From Theristus sp. LFF4_11 (taxonomy: Eukaryota; Nematoda; Chromadorea; Monhysterida; Xyalidae): a stretch of DNA of 64,000 nt. Position numbers and translations under genes: made by a program. The stretch lies in contig JASANC010001169.1 of assembly GCA_030248135.1 (NCBI GenBank), forward strand, positions 1 to 64,000, read 5' to 3'. The notes under the pieces are model-generated. The model searched no databases, had not been told where the DNA came from, and saw only the letters and a list, made by a program, of their open reading frames with translations. Positions 22,901 to 34,419 of the stretch are shown one piece after another. Within the stretch, counting starts at the first letter, position 1. The number at the start of each line of letters is the position of its first letter.

Positions 22901-25900
22901 CCTACAAAACAGCCAATGGCTGCACTACCTCGCGAGTCTCGTGTCCTCGGCCGTGCGTGTGGTCGAGGCGTTGCACGTCGAGCAGCGTTGTGTGCTCGTG
23001 CACTGCTCCGACGGCTGGGATCGCACCACGCAGATCGTGTCGCTCTCGAAGCTGATGCTCGATCCGTACTTTCGCACCATTCGCGTCCGTCTTGCTGTTC
23101 TGTATTTCACATTGATTTCACTGTTCAGTGGTTCAGTGCGTTCCAATTGTAGGATACTTTGAGACTGTGAGAATTGTCGTGAACATTCCTGCAAGAGCAA
23201 GAAGACACGGTAATACGTAGCTGATCGGTGTTTAATGCCGACATCAATTTTGCTGTCAAACCAACTAATTTTTTTAATTTTTTTCCAGGGTTTCAAAGAT
23301 CTCGTGGAGCTCGAGTGGTTGCAGTTCGGTCACAAATTCTCCGACCGGTCCGGCTTATTGAATCAGGAGCCGAACGAGCGTTCGCCAGTGTTCATGCAGT
23401 GGCTCGACTGTGTTCACCAATTGGTCGAACAGTTCCCGTGTGCCTTCGAGTTCAGTCGCATCTATTTGGTCGGTGTTGACTTTGCTGGTATTTTTATTAG
23501 TTTATAGAGGTTGAATTTGTGTGCCAGTGTGCCATTTCCGAGTTACATGGTGCACGTTTATGGTTCAAGTGGAGATTTGTTAATGCAATAAAGTTGGTCT
23601 GAAAGGATTGTCTGGATGTTTTTTGTTTTGTCTGACGGTCACAGTTCATCTAACATTCAGGTGAAACTGGCGCAGCACGCATACACCGGCCTGTTTGGCA
23701 CGTTTCTGTGCAATTCGCCAGAGGAGATGGCGACTTTGCGGATTCGCGAGCGCACGTTCTCGGTGTGGCACTACCTGCACAGTGACGCGATGGCAAACAC
23801 GTTCAGGAATACATTGTTAGTTGCTGGCTTCGCTTGTTTGTATTGTTGATTTATTTCAACGTTTCAAGACCGAAATGACGTTATTTGCTTGAAAAACACC
23901 CGTTTGTCATCCCACCGACTAGAGTTTCAATTTGATTCATCTCGTCATGTGAAGGGATCAACCAAACTGAGAAAGTCCCGGTTGCTGTGCAAGACAAGCG
24001 CATGGTTTAGAGCACGTGAGCTCATTCCGGTCCGGGACCGGCACGTCGCAAAACTAGACTCTGCAAGCACTGGAGATGACTTTACACAATGTCAGATTGT
24101 CACACCAAACCAACCATCCACACCCACCCGTTTCTGCAGATACGAGCCAGTGCCGGGCGTGCTCTGGGTGCACTGTCGCCTCAGTGACATGCGTCTGTGG
24201 CGCCAACTGTACGCTGACGGCTCGTACGCCACCGGTGGCACCGACGACCACCTGGCGGCCGGGGTCGGCCTCGAAATGTGGGCGAGTCAACAGCAGGAAC
24301 AACAAAGTGACAAAGAGAACGCGGCGGCACTGTTGAGTCCGGAGTTGAGCGCTGCCGCAACGGCGCGAGAGCGCAGCGAGTCGCTGCTGAAGTCGCAGGG
24401 CAGTCTGCAGCGGGCGCACAGCTGCGACAGTCTGACGCAAGCGGACAACACCAGCGGCACGGCGGTGGCCGGCGGTGCGTTCGAGGCAGCAGCACCGGCC
24501 ACATCCGTCTCAATGCATCAGGCCAACTTTCACAACAGTCAGTGCTCGTCGACGACGATCACTGCGGAGCAGACGATGCAAGATGCGACAGGCGAAACAC
24601 CGGGCGGCGTGCACAAACCAGGCGGCGAGAGTGAAACGGTAGACGTGATGAGGACACCGCGGAGCACTGGTGATTCGGCAGACGGATTACGGCGAACGGA
24701 CAGTGATGATTGTGGGGTGGGTCGTGGCACAATCGTACCACCGCCATCAGCACCGATTGTGGTGCATGCAAGTCGCAAACAGCAGCAGCACTTGCTTGCG
24801 CAATTCAACGCAACACAACAGCAACATGCGTTCAATGGTGATGCTCATCTGGAGAACGGACACCAGGTGGGTGGTTTGGTGGGCAAATCGTTGTGCACCT
24901 GTTGTTGAGTGTTAGTTGCAGTTCGCAGATTGCATATACCAGCTCAGTGCAATGAATCAGCGAGCATTGGTGTCAATGTTTTTGAGGCCCTGTAATCGTA
25001 CAGTTTTTTGTGTGTGTGTTTGATTGTTGATTCCTTCCGCAGGAGTTGACTGCACACAACAGTGCCACCGAGCAAGGCGTTGACGCAGTGGAGCACATGT
25101 TGACCAATGGTACATCACTGGCGTCGTTGACAGACATGTTCACAAGCACCTCAGAAATCAGCGATTCGATTGTGGCAACCATACAGCAGCAACGCAAACA
25201 GACGGGTATGCGGGTTGTTTTAAAAATTGCGTTAAGCTGTGTTCAACGGATATGCTGAACTGGTCAAACAATGATCAATGTATTGTAATCAGCAAATACG
25301 CTGACTCGAATGAGTAAACTCGCACTAAAACACCATTCATTTCCAGAACTGACGAGTCAAGCAGTGAAACGAGCGGAGAGCGATTTGAAGAGCGCCAAGA
25401 AACGCGGCTATGCGCCAGACGCGACGCCGCCCGATCGTGACCTGATCAATGACAACCTGGACGATGACGGCCTGGTCAGCGTGAATGATGCGGAACATCG
25501 CCAGTTGAACAACATCATCACACAATATCAGGTCGGTGTCGGTCATTGAGACTGGTACATTTGTTTCGCGGTTGAATGGGCGATCATTGAGTACTGTTCT
25601 ATGGTTATGGTTGGACTGCACTGGCACTGGTTACTTGTGAAACACGATATGCTGCCGATTTGCATTTTTCTCGATTTTGACTGCGAGAAACCGTTGTCGA
25701 AATTTCTGGTGTCACAAAAAAGCACACGTTCAGGCGACCATTCTGAAGATGTCAGCCGAGCTGAGCGTACTGCGTCTGTGGCAGCAACAACAGCAACAGC
25801 AACAGCAACGATTCACAGCGGGCAAAGACACGTTTGCCGTGAACGGCCAGTTGCTGCCAAGCATGCCCATCGCGAACGGCCGTCTGCACGCTCATGACCA

Positions 25901-28266
25901 TTTTGCCAGCCGCTCAATCGTAAGTGCACAACTGAGCAACTTTGGCGGTGTAAATCTTTGAGAACGTTTGCAATTCGTCTATTACCGAAAAAAAGTTTTA
26001 CGACCGTTCGCTGCGCGTTTTGCATTTTCGTTGATGGCAACTTTCCGGTTGCTGACAGTGCGGAAGCGTTTTATTGCTGTTTTGGCGTTAAAGCAACGAA
26101 AAAAATGCAAATTTAGTGTGTTTTGAATTATATTCATTTTCGAAAAGGGCAATGAAATTGCGGAATTATTGGTGTTGTGTAGATAAAACACACGTTGTTT
26201 TACGTTGTTTCATAAAAACACGTTGTCTCGCGTTGTTTCAATGTGCAACACAGTGGCCGAGTCCGAAATTTATCACCAGCCATCCGTCTGTTATCACCAG
26301 ATGCAGATCTATTGATGACATATTGCCGTTCAAAAACACGGCAGCACCGTCGGACAAACGTTGATGTAAACGAAAATGTTATTACTGGTTGACGGTGCAC
26401 TATTGGAAAACGAAATACAAGTTTGGGGAGCAGTGTGATAGGACAGCAGCAGTGTGCTTGCCAGCGAGCGAGCGTACACAGCTTGCTGCGGCGTGGCGTT
26501 TGTTATTGCTGAGACGTCTGAGCAGAACGCATAACCGCCGGTGTTGTCGTCGATGTTATGCAAAGCATTTCACAATGTGTACATGTGCAGTGTGTGTGTT
26601 TGTTCGATTGCACACAACACATCGCAGCTGACAAACTACAACAGCGCCACGGACACTGCGCATTTCTGTTGCCCACTGTTTCAGTGACTGCTCTGCTCGG
26701 TGTTTTGTGCTGGTTGCAGTCTCTTCTCTGTAATCAGCGTGCGCAACAGCTCGGGACGGTTTTTTTTATGATTATCAATTTTTTTGTTGCTGCTGTTAAA
26801 ACCGTTCGTTAGTTACGTTTCGCTACGCACGCACCGGCGGTTGAAATGTACAGTTTTTTGAGCTGCAGAAAACGCGCAAAATTCTGTAAAGAGTGTTAGC
26901 CCAATGAACCGTGATGCTTTGCCGAACAGCGGCCTACGTTGCATGGCATAAGAATTTAAAGGAACAGACCAATATCTTGCACTGTCTGGATGCGGTTATT
27001 TGTTAACGATTGAAATGGGTTTACAAATTGCATGTTTTTGACGAGCCAAATTGGTGCTTGCGGTAAGATCTAAACAAATTAATCAAAGGTTATGAGTGAA
27101 CTTGAAAGCAATGTGGTCATCGTTCTTGTTTCTGAATAACTGTGGTGGCAAAAATATGAATAAGTTGCAAGCGGCAAGCAATGGTTTTTTGCACAAGCTA
27201 GTCATTGTACACCAGTACAGGGTTGCATGCTAAATAAACTATAACGTGAATAATAAAAATAGAAAAGTGGAATTGTTATGAGTAGGTGTCTGAAGAAAAC
27301 GGCTTATTCACACTTTTCAAGTCGGAACGAATAACGTGGCACACCATACTTTTCCCGGGTATCCTGTCTCAATTTTGTGATCGAATTCATAACGTTTCCG
27401 TCGAGCACATGACTACCCAGCAGGTGTCGCATTTCACGGCGTGTCAAGCGCCCCATCACGTTTTATTGATCACTGTTACATGATTGTTATTGTTTTAGGC
27501 GGATGGCGTGGTTGGTTCGCAGGCCTCCGTGGACAGCATCTCGGACACGTCCTGGGAGTCGGTCGATCCGGCCGAGACACAGCCGACCAACTGGTTTCCC
27601 AATCACTTGGCGACCAACTGCATGCGCTGTGACGTGCAGTTCGGCATGCTCAATATGACGCTCAGACATCATTGCAGGCGCGTTCGCTGTCCCTGTTTTT
27701 CGAAACCGGTTCATGATTGTAATTAAGATGGGTCGTGTTGATGATGTGTGTGCTTGCAACGCGATTCATATATTATATTTGTAATGCTTGTAATGCTGAA
27801 GCAATTTGTGAACGCCTGATTTCGGTTTCTGGCGAATAATGGCTAGTGTAGTTTCATCGTGTAACGACCAGTTAATCACTGTCTCTGGCGAATTAGACAA
27901 AGTATATTTTTGATCAAGTGCACACAATGGTCACTCGTGATTGATTGATTGTTACAACTATGAACGATTGAGGAGCATTCATGAAGCAGTATTTGGGAAC
28001 GGCGCAGCTATGCTGTAACACAGCTACACGTCACTAAACACTGCGCCCTGAATGCGTGTTCACTGCTCTGCGGGCATTGCAGGTCGTGTGGCAAGGTGTT
28101 CTGCCACAAGTGCAGCGACTACCAGTGTGCAGTGCCGGACGAACAGCACTACAAGAAGGTGCGCGTGTGCCGGGCCTGCTACGACCGCCTGAACACGTCG
28201 AACGAGTCGGATGAGCTGGCGAACATCTCCATGGACTCCTCTGCGGGCACCATTGTCTCCGCCTAG
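19951..28266 (+). CDS. MTMR3: Myotubularin-related 3-phosphatase with FYVE domain (MTMR3/4 type)
   Basis: Fifteen coding exons join in phase to about 1251 residues; vertebrate MTMR3/4 are about 1200. Exons: 19951-20134, 20473-21073, 21445-21726, 21990-22294, 22487-22606, 22682-22790, 22889-23084, 23289-23468, 23661-23815, 24140-24866, 25043-25205, 25347-25531, 25734-25919, 27499-27677, 28083-28266. The protein should remove the 3-phosphate from PI3P and PI(3,5)P2. A low-complexity N-terminus is followed by a PH-GRAM domain (PPFRLLPGEYVASYG), the phosphatase domain with intact catalytic motif HCSDGWDRT in exon 7, a serine/glutamine-rich linker with a nine-glutamine run in exon 13, and a C-terminal FYVE zinc finger (CMRC, LRHHCR, CGKVFCHKC, RVCRAC). 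The FYVE entry motif reads WFPN where WxxD is usual. The last intron is GC-AG. MTMR3 versus MTMR4 cannot be told apart; invertebrates usually have one gene for both. Confidence 0.94.
27678..28082 (+). other. GC-AG intron in the FYVE domain, bounded by a 9-bp repeat
   Basis: The reading frame (HHCR, then SCGK) requires splicing after TGCAG at 27677 and before 28083, so the intron begins GC. CATTGCAGG occurs at both boundaries (27670-27678 and 28075-28083). A degenerate foldback repeat lies at 27971-28056 next to the acceptor. Confidence 0.7.
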
Positions 28267-28974
28267 CATGCTGCTGCTTGGCACGCGTACGACACACCAG
28301 TCACTTCTGCCGTTGACATAGGTCTTGTTTCGATTGGTTGTTGCGTTGCAAAGTTGTGTTTATGTAGATCAATCGAGGTTTTGGCTTGTTTATGTAAAAC
28401 TGACTTAGATGATGGTATTGGATGAACAGATAATTAATTATTCGGCCACCTGCTTGTGTTTCTTTCTTGGGTAAAAACGACTTTCAATGTTTAATCGTGA
28501 ATGATGTCGATAATGGCATCAATGATAAGAATAGTTGACGTCTAGGTATATGATTTTAACTCGTTCATATGGTTCCTCCAGTGGTGTCTGTTGCCGTCCG
28601 TGTATGTTCATGTTTGTTAGTTAAACGAAATTGAAAAAACAGCTCATCAGTGTATCTGTGTTATTTCTACTGGTATAAGCGTTTGATGCATCCAGAATTT
28701 TGCTTTTCTTTTTTGGTATGATTAACGTTTAGAGACTCGTTTAAAAAACTTTGACAAGTGGCATCCACTGGTTACATTTTCTGATTCTTATGGTTGAAAT
28801 GTTGAAAAATGTTGCGTCAAAACGTGGTTCAATACCGTGTCTTTGCTTTTGAATGGTACAAAGAGTTATTGATCTTATAGTTATTGTGTGTGTAATAGGG
28901 CTTAGTAAATATTCAGTTATTGGTGTTTTGAACAGTGCAACCGTGATTGTTTCCGTTGCTTCGCCTGGGTATGG
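28267..28974. other. Downstream flank of the myotubularin gene
   Basis: T-rich sequence, probably including the 3' UTR. No exon or repeat recognised. Confidence 0.45.
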
Positions 28975-28982
28975 TATGTATC

Positions 28983-29369
28983 TAGGGTTGAGGAAAAAAT
29001 GGTTTTTCAGTTTTTTGCAAAAATAAAAACCGGTTTTTTACCTTAAAATTTTTCAAACTTCTTCGTGGACAAAAATTGCAATTTTTCAATTGATTTATAA
29101 AATGTAAAATTGTTTTTTAAACCGTGCAGTTAACTGTGTCGAACTGAACTGGTGAAACATCATTTTGTAGAATCTTATGTCAAGGATCAAGTGAAATATG
29201 ATGAAGACACACAAGATGACTGCTAAGCTAAGTGCAGATGCAGACTGACGAACGGTAACGGTAACTGATTTGAAACGGTAACTGATGAAATGTTTAGGAG
29301 CAGGAAAAACGGTTTTGAAAACGAAAAAGGTTTTTCCCGGCAATAAAAACCGGTTTTTTACCAACCCTA
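28983..29369. mobile_element. hAT-like MITE, family F
   Basis: Begins TAGGGTTGAGGAAAAAAT and ends TTTTACCAACCCTA. The octamer TATGTATC is identical at 28975-28982 and 29370-29377. AAAAACCGGTTTTTTACC occurs near both ends. 387 bp, non-coding. Confidence 0.82.
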
Positions 29370-29496
29370 TATGTATCCATAGTAGTTGCCGAACTTGCAA
29401 TTTTTGATATCTGAATCGTTTATTAACTACAAACCTTGTTTTTGACTGACTCTCGAAATTTGAGTGTACTAACAACAATAAGAATTGACGCAGTTA

Positions 29497-29746
29497 TCAA
29501 AAACGTTTAGCATCTTCTGTTTTGGGTTTTCTAACTTTTTGTCGTGCTTTTTTGTTTAGCCAGTTTTTAGGCTTAGGGAATTTACCACACCCTGTTTTTT
29601 TATCAAGCTCTACCTTTGGACTGTAGGCGATTATTGGCTTGTTCTGCTTTTGTTGGACATTGCGTTCAGTGGACTTGCGTTTTGACACCGGAGACAGCAG
29701 GGCGTTCCGTTGATGATAACCACAGACAGCGCATATTCGTGATTCA
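29497..29746 (-). CDS. Possible terminal exon of a short basic CxxC protein
   Basis: An open frame on the minus strand runs from a possible AG acceptor (29747-29748) to a TGA ending at 29497. It begins ESRICAVCGYHQRNALL and continues with a lysine-rich, low-hydrophobicity tail (PKPKNWLNKKARQKVRK). The composition looks coding, and the CxxC motif suggests half of a zinc site. It faintly resembles the second cysteine pair of RNase P/MRP subunits of the Rpp21/Snm1 group. That is inference only. No in-frame ATG is present and no upstream exon was found between here and about 30.6 kb. It may be a gene fragment or a chance frame. Confidence 0.3.
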
Positions 29747-30050
29747 CTTCACAACTACTCCGCTTGTTTTTTTACGTTTTTACGTAAACGTTAATTAATA
29801 ATGTTTTGTTCCACGGCTGTTACAAATGAGCTGGGTATTCTCAGTGTTTTTCCTTCGAGAAAAATTCACTCATGCTAGAAATCCTATTTTTTTCGAAACA
29901 AAATCACCGCGCAACAACGTTACTGCACATTTGCACATTTTGTCAGTTGACAAAAAATCGGTCTTTTTATGTTTGTTGGTTGTTGAAGTGTGTCGTCGCA
30001 CTGTGCGCAGCATGTACTATGTAGTACGTATTCGTTTTTAACTACAGTGC

Positions 30051-30184
30051 AACTCTATAACATATCCAACTAGTTGATTGGATATAACATAGCAAACCAA
30101 ACTCCGCCTCCACAGCACAGAATCTGTGTATGTATGCTTCACGTGATCCCCAACCAATCACCTAGTTGGATATGTTATACAGTT
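30051..30184. repeat. Short foldback MITE (ACTCTATAACA family), copy 2
   Basis: ACTCTATAACATATCCAACT at the left is matched by the inverted AGTTGGATATGTTATACAGT at the right. It is the same family as 14934-15060. Confidence 0.7.
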
Positions 30185-30622
30185 AGACAGCATATCGATC
30201 GTCACGGAATAGTATCACTGATCTAGAACGTTTGCAGTGCTTTTGAAATACAATACAGCAGTTTGGTTTGTAGAGTTTTGATCCCAAACAAGTGATTTTT
30301 CATGCGTTTAGGCTTAGGGATTCATGATGGTGTGGTGACAATGGCGAATGATTGTTTTTTTTTATATATTTGTTCGGTTGATAAAATCAATTTGAACTTT
30401 ATTAGTGTGCATGTATGTATGTATCATGTATTCAAAAAAGGGAACGCTTTTATGTTTTTTTACTCAACGGTGATTATCACACAGTCAATTATTCTACTAT
30501 TCTATTTCTATTCTACGTCGGTCTGTTATAAATGTATTATCACTTATGTAGCACAACGGAGAATAAAGTTCCAATGAAGTTTACTCTCGGGCTCGGGCAT
30601 ATTATGTTGGCATAAACTGGCA

Positions 30623-33297
30623 TTATGAAACAGGTCCTGCAAACGGCTCGTTCGGATGCGGGAAATATCGGTACGGGGGCAGACTCTGCGAGACCGTCGG
30701 TGCCTTGAACACGATGCGTTCAGCGCCGTACAGAATGGGCGGCTCCGAGAAATGGACCCGTCTCACCGTGGGATCATCGGTGGCGCTGAACAGTCGCGTT
30801 TGGTCGTCTGTCTGTGTGTGCACACTGCGCGTTGCGGGTGCTTTCGAGTGAGACTCGATCGATGGCAGTAGATCAACGGTTTGGCAACACTGGTTGCGAT
30901 GGCGAATGCGCACGTTCGCACGCACACCTCGTGTTCGGCGGCGCGCTGCTTTCTGGACGAGCTTTTTGAATTACATTGTGTGAAGAATTAGTTTTCCAAG
31001 ATCTTGTTGGTTTATTGGATGAAACAATAACTACGCACCTGCAAATGCGTGGCCAGCCAGTGGCGTTGCGTACGACCGAGCATCCACTTGTCCACTGCTT
31101 TTGTTTTATGCAAATAGAGCCGATTGATCTGTAACGATTGTAATTTCAAAACACGGTGGTGGTAAAGGTGGCTATTAATTGGCCTACCACATCCACGCGT
31201 TTGGCCGCTAAAATCCCGAGTTCCACGATAGTCTTGGAACGTTTGCTCAACATTCGACAAAATCAGCATTTTCCATACAGCACCTACACACCTTGCAGCA
31301 CGACTTTGTTTAGTACATAATTTGATCACGCGTTCTCAGATCATTAATTGTTCATGTTTTAGTGGCCACTAGCAGCCACTTTGGGAGTCTCGCAGATGTC
31401 ATGCCCAAATTGGTCACCAGTGTCCCACACACCTCCTTGTCGGCCACCCGCAAACTCTCCTCCACTTCCGGCCGCCAAGCGCGTGGTCCATGAATGCGCG
31501 AGCGGACGCGCAACTGGCGTAGTCGAGAGTCAGCGTCGATTTGCGTTGCAACCTGATCGCTGAGTCGATTGCGTTTGATCACTGCCAACGCCCAGCACAT
31601 CGACAGCAGCACGGCGCCCAACAGAATCAGCACCATTGCACTGACCATCGACACGCCCGTTTGTGGACTGATGTCACCTGGTGCAATCATACACTGTGTA
31701 ACAACCAATCAAGCCAGTTATTTTGGTTTTGTTTTTTCAGCCACGAAATCAATCGTTGTATGTATTCATGGCATTAGGTGCAGTGTCCCACTCCCATGCT
31801 TCACCCGTACGACGCAGAATTTTACACAACGAGCACGAGCATGTTATTTAGCAGCTTCGGACTCTGTGAACCCCATACCGGACTTTACTGTATTGTGTGA
31901 AGACAAAAGATTGCAGGAGATGTACAGGATAGTTCTAGTCTTGAACTGAAAAGTTTTAACAGATGATCTGGTGAAGTCTAACCGAGTCCAATGCGTGTCA
32001 AACTGCAATAGACCATATAAATCGCGTCGAAATACGGCCATCCTTCGAGCAGCGCATGCCACAGCGACGACAGCAGCCACCATGCAAAGAACAGAAGTAG
32101 AGGGATTGAGAACGGAAAGTCGGCCGGGTCTCGTTCTTTCGTGCTCTTGACTTTCCGTTGCCTGTTGTATTATTTGCTTGAAGGCTTTTTTGTTTGAGAG
32201 TCTTTAAAATTTTAAAATTGGTATTTTTTGAATAACATCAATTTTTAAGTAACCGAATAATGTATGACATATTTTTTTCAAACGTGTCCCACTGAAATGA
32301 CGTCATGTGCCGCAAAACGTGCGCTTGCCGTTCACAGCAAACCGTACTTTCCGTTTAGCCAATTTCTTCCCGTAAACAAACCGAATCAGTCACACCAAAC
32401 TGAAATTTTAGTGCCTGTACTTTGACAAACGGGCGTTTTTAAAGCAAATGACGTCATTTTAGTCCGGACACGTTTGAATAAATCCACAATACGTACCTGT
32501 CATATAGCCAGTTACGGAACGAATGAAACAATTGGAAGAGACGGTCGCCCGTGGTGAGCAGTGCATACGCAGCAATCGGTATACCCCCGACGGCGTAAAC
32601 AATCGTGTACAACTTTCCCCAATCAGTGTACGGTGCTAAAACACCATAGCCGATCGTTGTGTATACGGTCCAACAGTAGAAAATTGCCTCCAACACTGTC
32701 ATGTGAGTCTGTACGGGATCGACGTTCTTTGGGTCTTTTTGACAAGCTGGCAGCAGTGTCGGTTGTTCGGTTGTGACTGCCGCTTGGGCCCGTTTCAAAG
32801 CTTTTGTAGTGAAAAGTAAAGATTAGCGCATGGAATTGTCAATGGCATGGAAGAGTTTCACAATGAAAGTAAGAACGAAAAACCGATCAAGTGATTGCTT
32901 GAGCACAGTTCAACCGGAACTTTACACGTACCTTCAAGAAATTGCTCTGCAAGCTGCTGTGCCATTGTTGCATGTTCATTTATACACTTTTGTTCCAATG
33001 GACTATTGGAGTTGAAAGACGTAATTGAGCTATCTGAAAATTGTGCCAAAGTTACAAAAAGGCCGAATTTTTCGAATCGGTTATAAAGAAACAAATCACA
33101 CCTTGAGATGGTGCATTTGAGGTGTCCAGGTAGGTTTCGATAAAATAATAACAGATGCCACCAAGCCAGGCGTACGCAATGACCAGAAGCAGTGGAAGTA
33201 AAGCATTTAGCACCGGTAGATTCATCCATTTTGACTCGGATGGCGCGGCGGTGCCAATCCGAGCACCTGAACCGCATCTGAACCAGCCCAAAACCAT
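30623..33297 (-). CDS. Two-pore-domain (K2P/TWK-type) potassium channel
   Basis: Seven coding exons on the minus strand (33297-33102, 33033-32932, 32800-32497, 32161-31983, 31677-31418, 31128-31039, 30961-30623) join in phase to 489 residues. K2P channels carry background K+ current as dimers of two-pore subunits. Helix M1 is NALLPLLLVIAYAWLGGICYYFIET; the cap region follows with a cysteine (EQKC). Pore 1 has TTIGYG. M2 and M3 follow (PFSIPLLLFFAWWLLSSLWH). Pore 2 reads TRIGLGD, formed across a splice junction. M4 is VSAMVLILLGAVLLSMCWAL. A long basic cytoplasmic tail ends the protein. An in-frame stop lies just upstream of the chosen ATG. An arginine takes the place of the first filter threonine in pore 2. 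Intron 3 holds a transposon-like repeat with TGACGTCA sites. The subfamily is not resolved. Confidence 0.92.
32278..32478. mobile_element. MITE with TGACGTCA in each arm, copy 1 (K2P intron 3)
   Basis: TCAAACGTGTCC at the left pairs with GGACACGTTTGA at the right. Each arm contains the octamer TGACGTCA (32298-32305 and 32449-32456). Related copies lie near 45836-46057 and 57641-57825. Similarity extends somewhat beyond these limits, so the true ends are uncertain. Confidence 0.7.
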
Positions 33298-34419
33298 TCG
33301 GCGGCTTTCTTATCAGTTCTTGATTGTTGTTAGTTTCATCACCAGTTGCGCAAAGACTTGCCATCAACCAATTTCAGTCTTTTTGAACACGTTAATCAAA
33401 AGCTAATAAATTGACTAAATTGCAACTGTTCGGCTCCACGTCGTTTCCAATTGTTTTCAGCCGTAGCAAATGGCTGAGTCGACGAATAAATGTGACGCCG
33501 TTTTATGCCATCCGTCTCCGTCCGTCTATCAGCTAATTTTGAATCGTTAGCTAGATGCACATTATCTGGCTGGCACCACAGAACTGAGCTGAATTACAAA
33601 AAAACAAACGCCATAAAATGGCAAGCCACTTGTTGTGCATTGGCGGCAATTAAATAGGAACATACATTATACATTAAGCAAGCAAGGCTGATACCTAATT
33701 CGAACATTTGGTGCTACAGTTGGTCGTTAAAACTGCTCTGATCATTAACCAGCAGCCAAATTGGCATTAAGCAGAGATTGATAGGTTTTGTGTCAGTTGT
33801 CGATGTGAGTAAATGCGGACGAACGAACATGGATGCCACAAGTATGTATACATCCAACTGCTGGTGGCAAAAATTTCGAAAATACCAAACCGTGACATAC
33901 CGTTACTGCCTTCTTTCAGAAAAGAAAAACACAACAAAATTTAATGCAAATTTTTATATCAACGTTGGTAACCAGATTTTCCAATACAAAGGAGAAACAA
34001 AAAGTGAAACGCTATGAAACGCGAGTTAACCATTACATAACGTTGGCCAACATCATGCATGTTCTCTGGGACGTTATGCACCGTTATTCAAGGGGGGCTA
34101 AACGTTCTCTAGAACGTTAAGCAACGTTATTCCAAATCGTTATCATTATTGAAAACGTTGACTGCGCAATTTCGCAAGAATGCGGGGTGCTCCGGTAAAA
34201 CTGTTAAAACAGCAGAACTGCATGAGCATCTCAAAATTGAAGCGCGTCTCAAAATGCACAACACGGTGAAAACATGAACGTTAATCTGGGTTTATTGGAA
34301 AAATATCGATAATGTGGTGTGTTTTTATGTGTGCCCGAATGGTTTATTTTGTCTATTTTATATTTTCAGTTGGAATAGTTTCATGCTCAACAATTGTTCA
34401 TTTTTCGAAAGTGGTCCAT
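33298..34419. other. Upstream flank of the K2P gene
   Basis: No exon recognised. The K2P promoter is presumably here. There are a few AT-rich stretches and an ACGTTATGCACCGTTATTC-like short repeat near 34070-34130. Confidence 0.45.

Noticed and set aside
31012..31708. Alternative K2P tail read through exon 5 to WLLVATKT
   Set aside because: A phase-0 donor after 31418 joins two further exons in frame with a long basic tail; read-through gives a short unconserved end.
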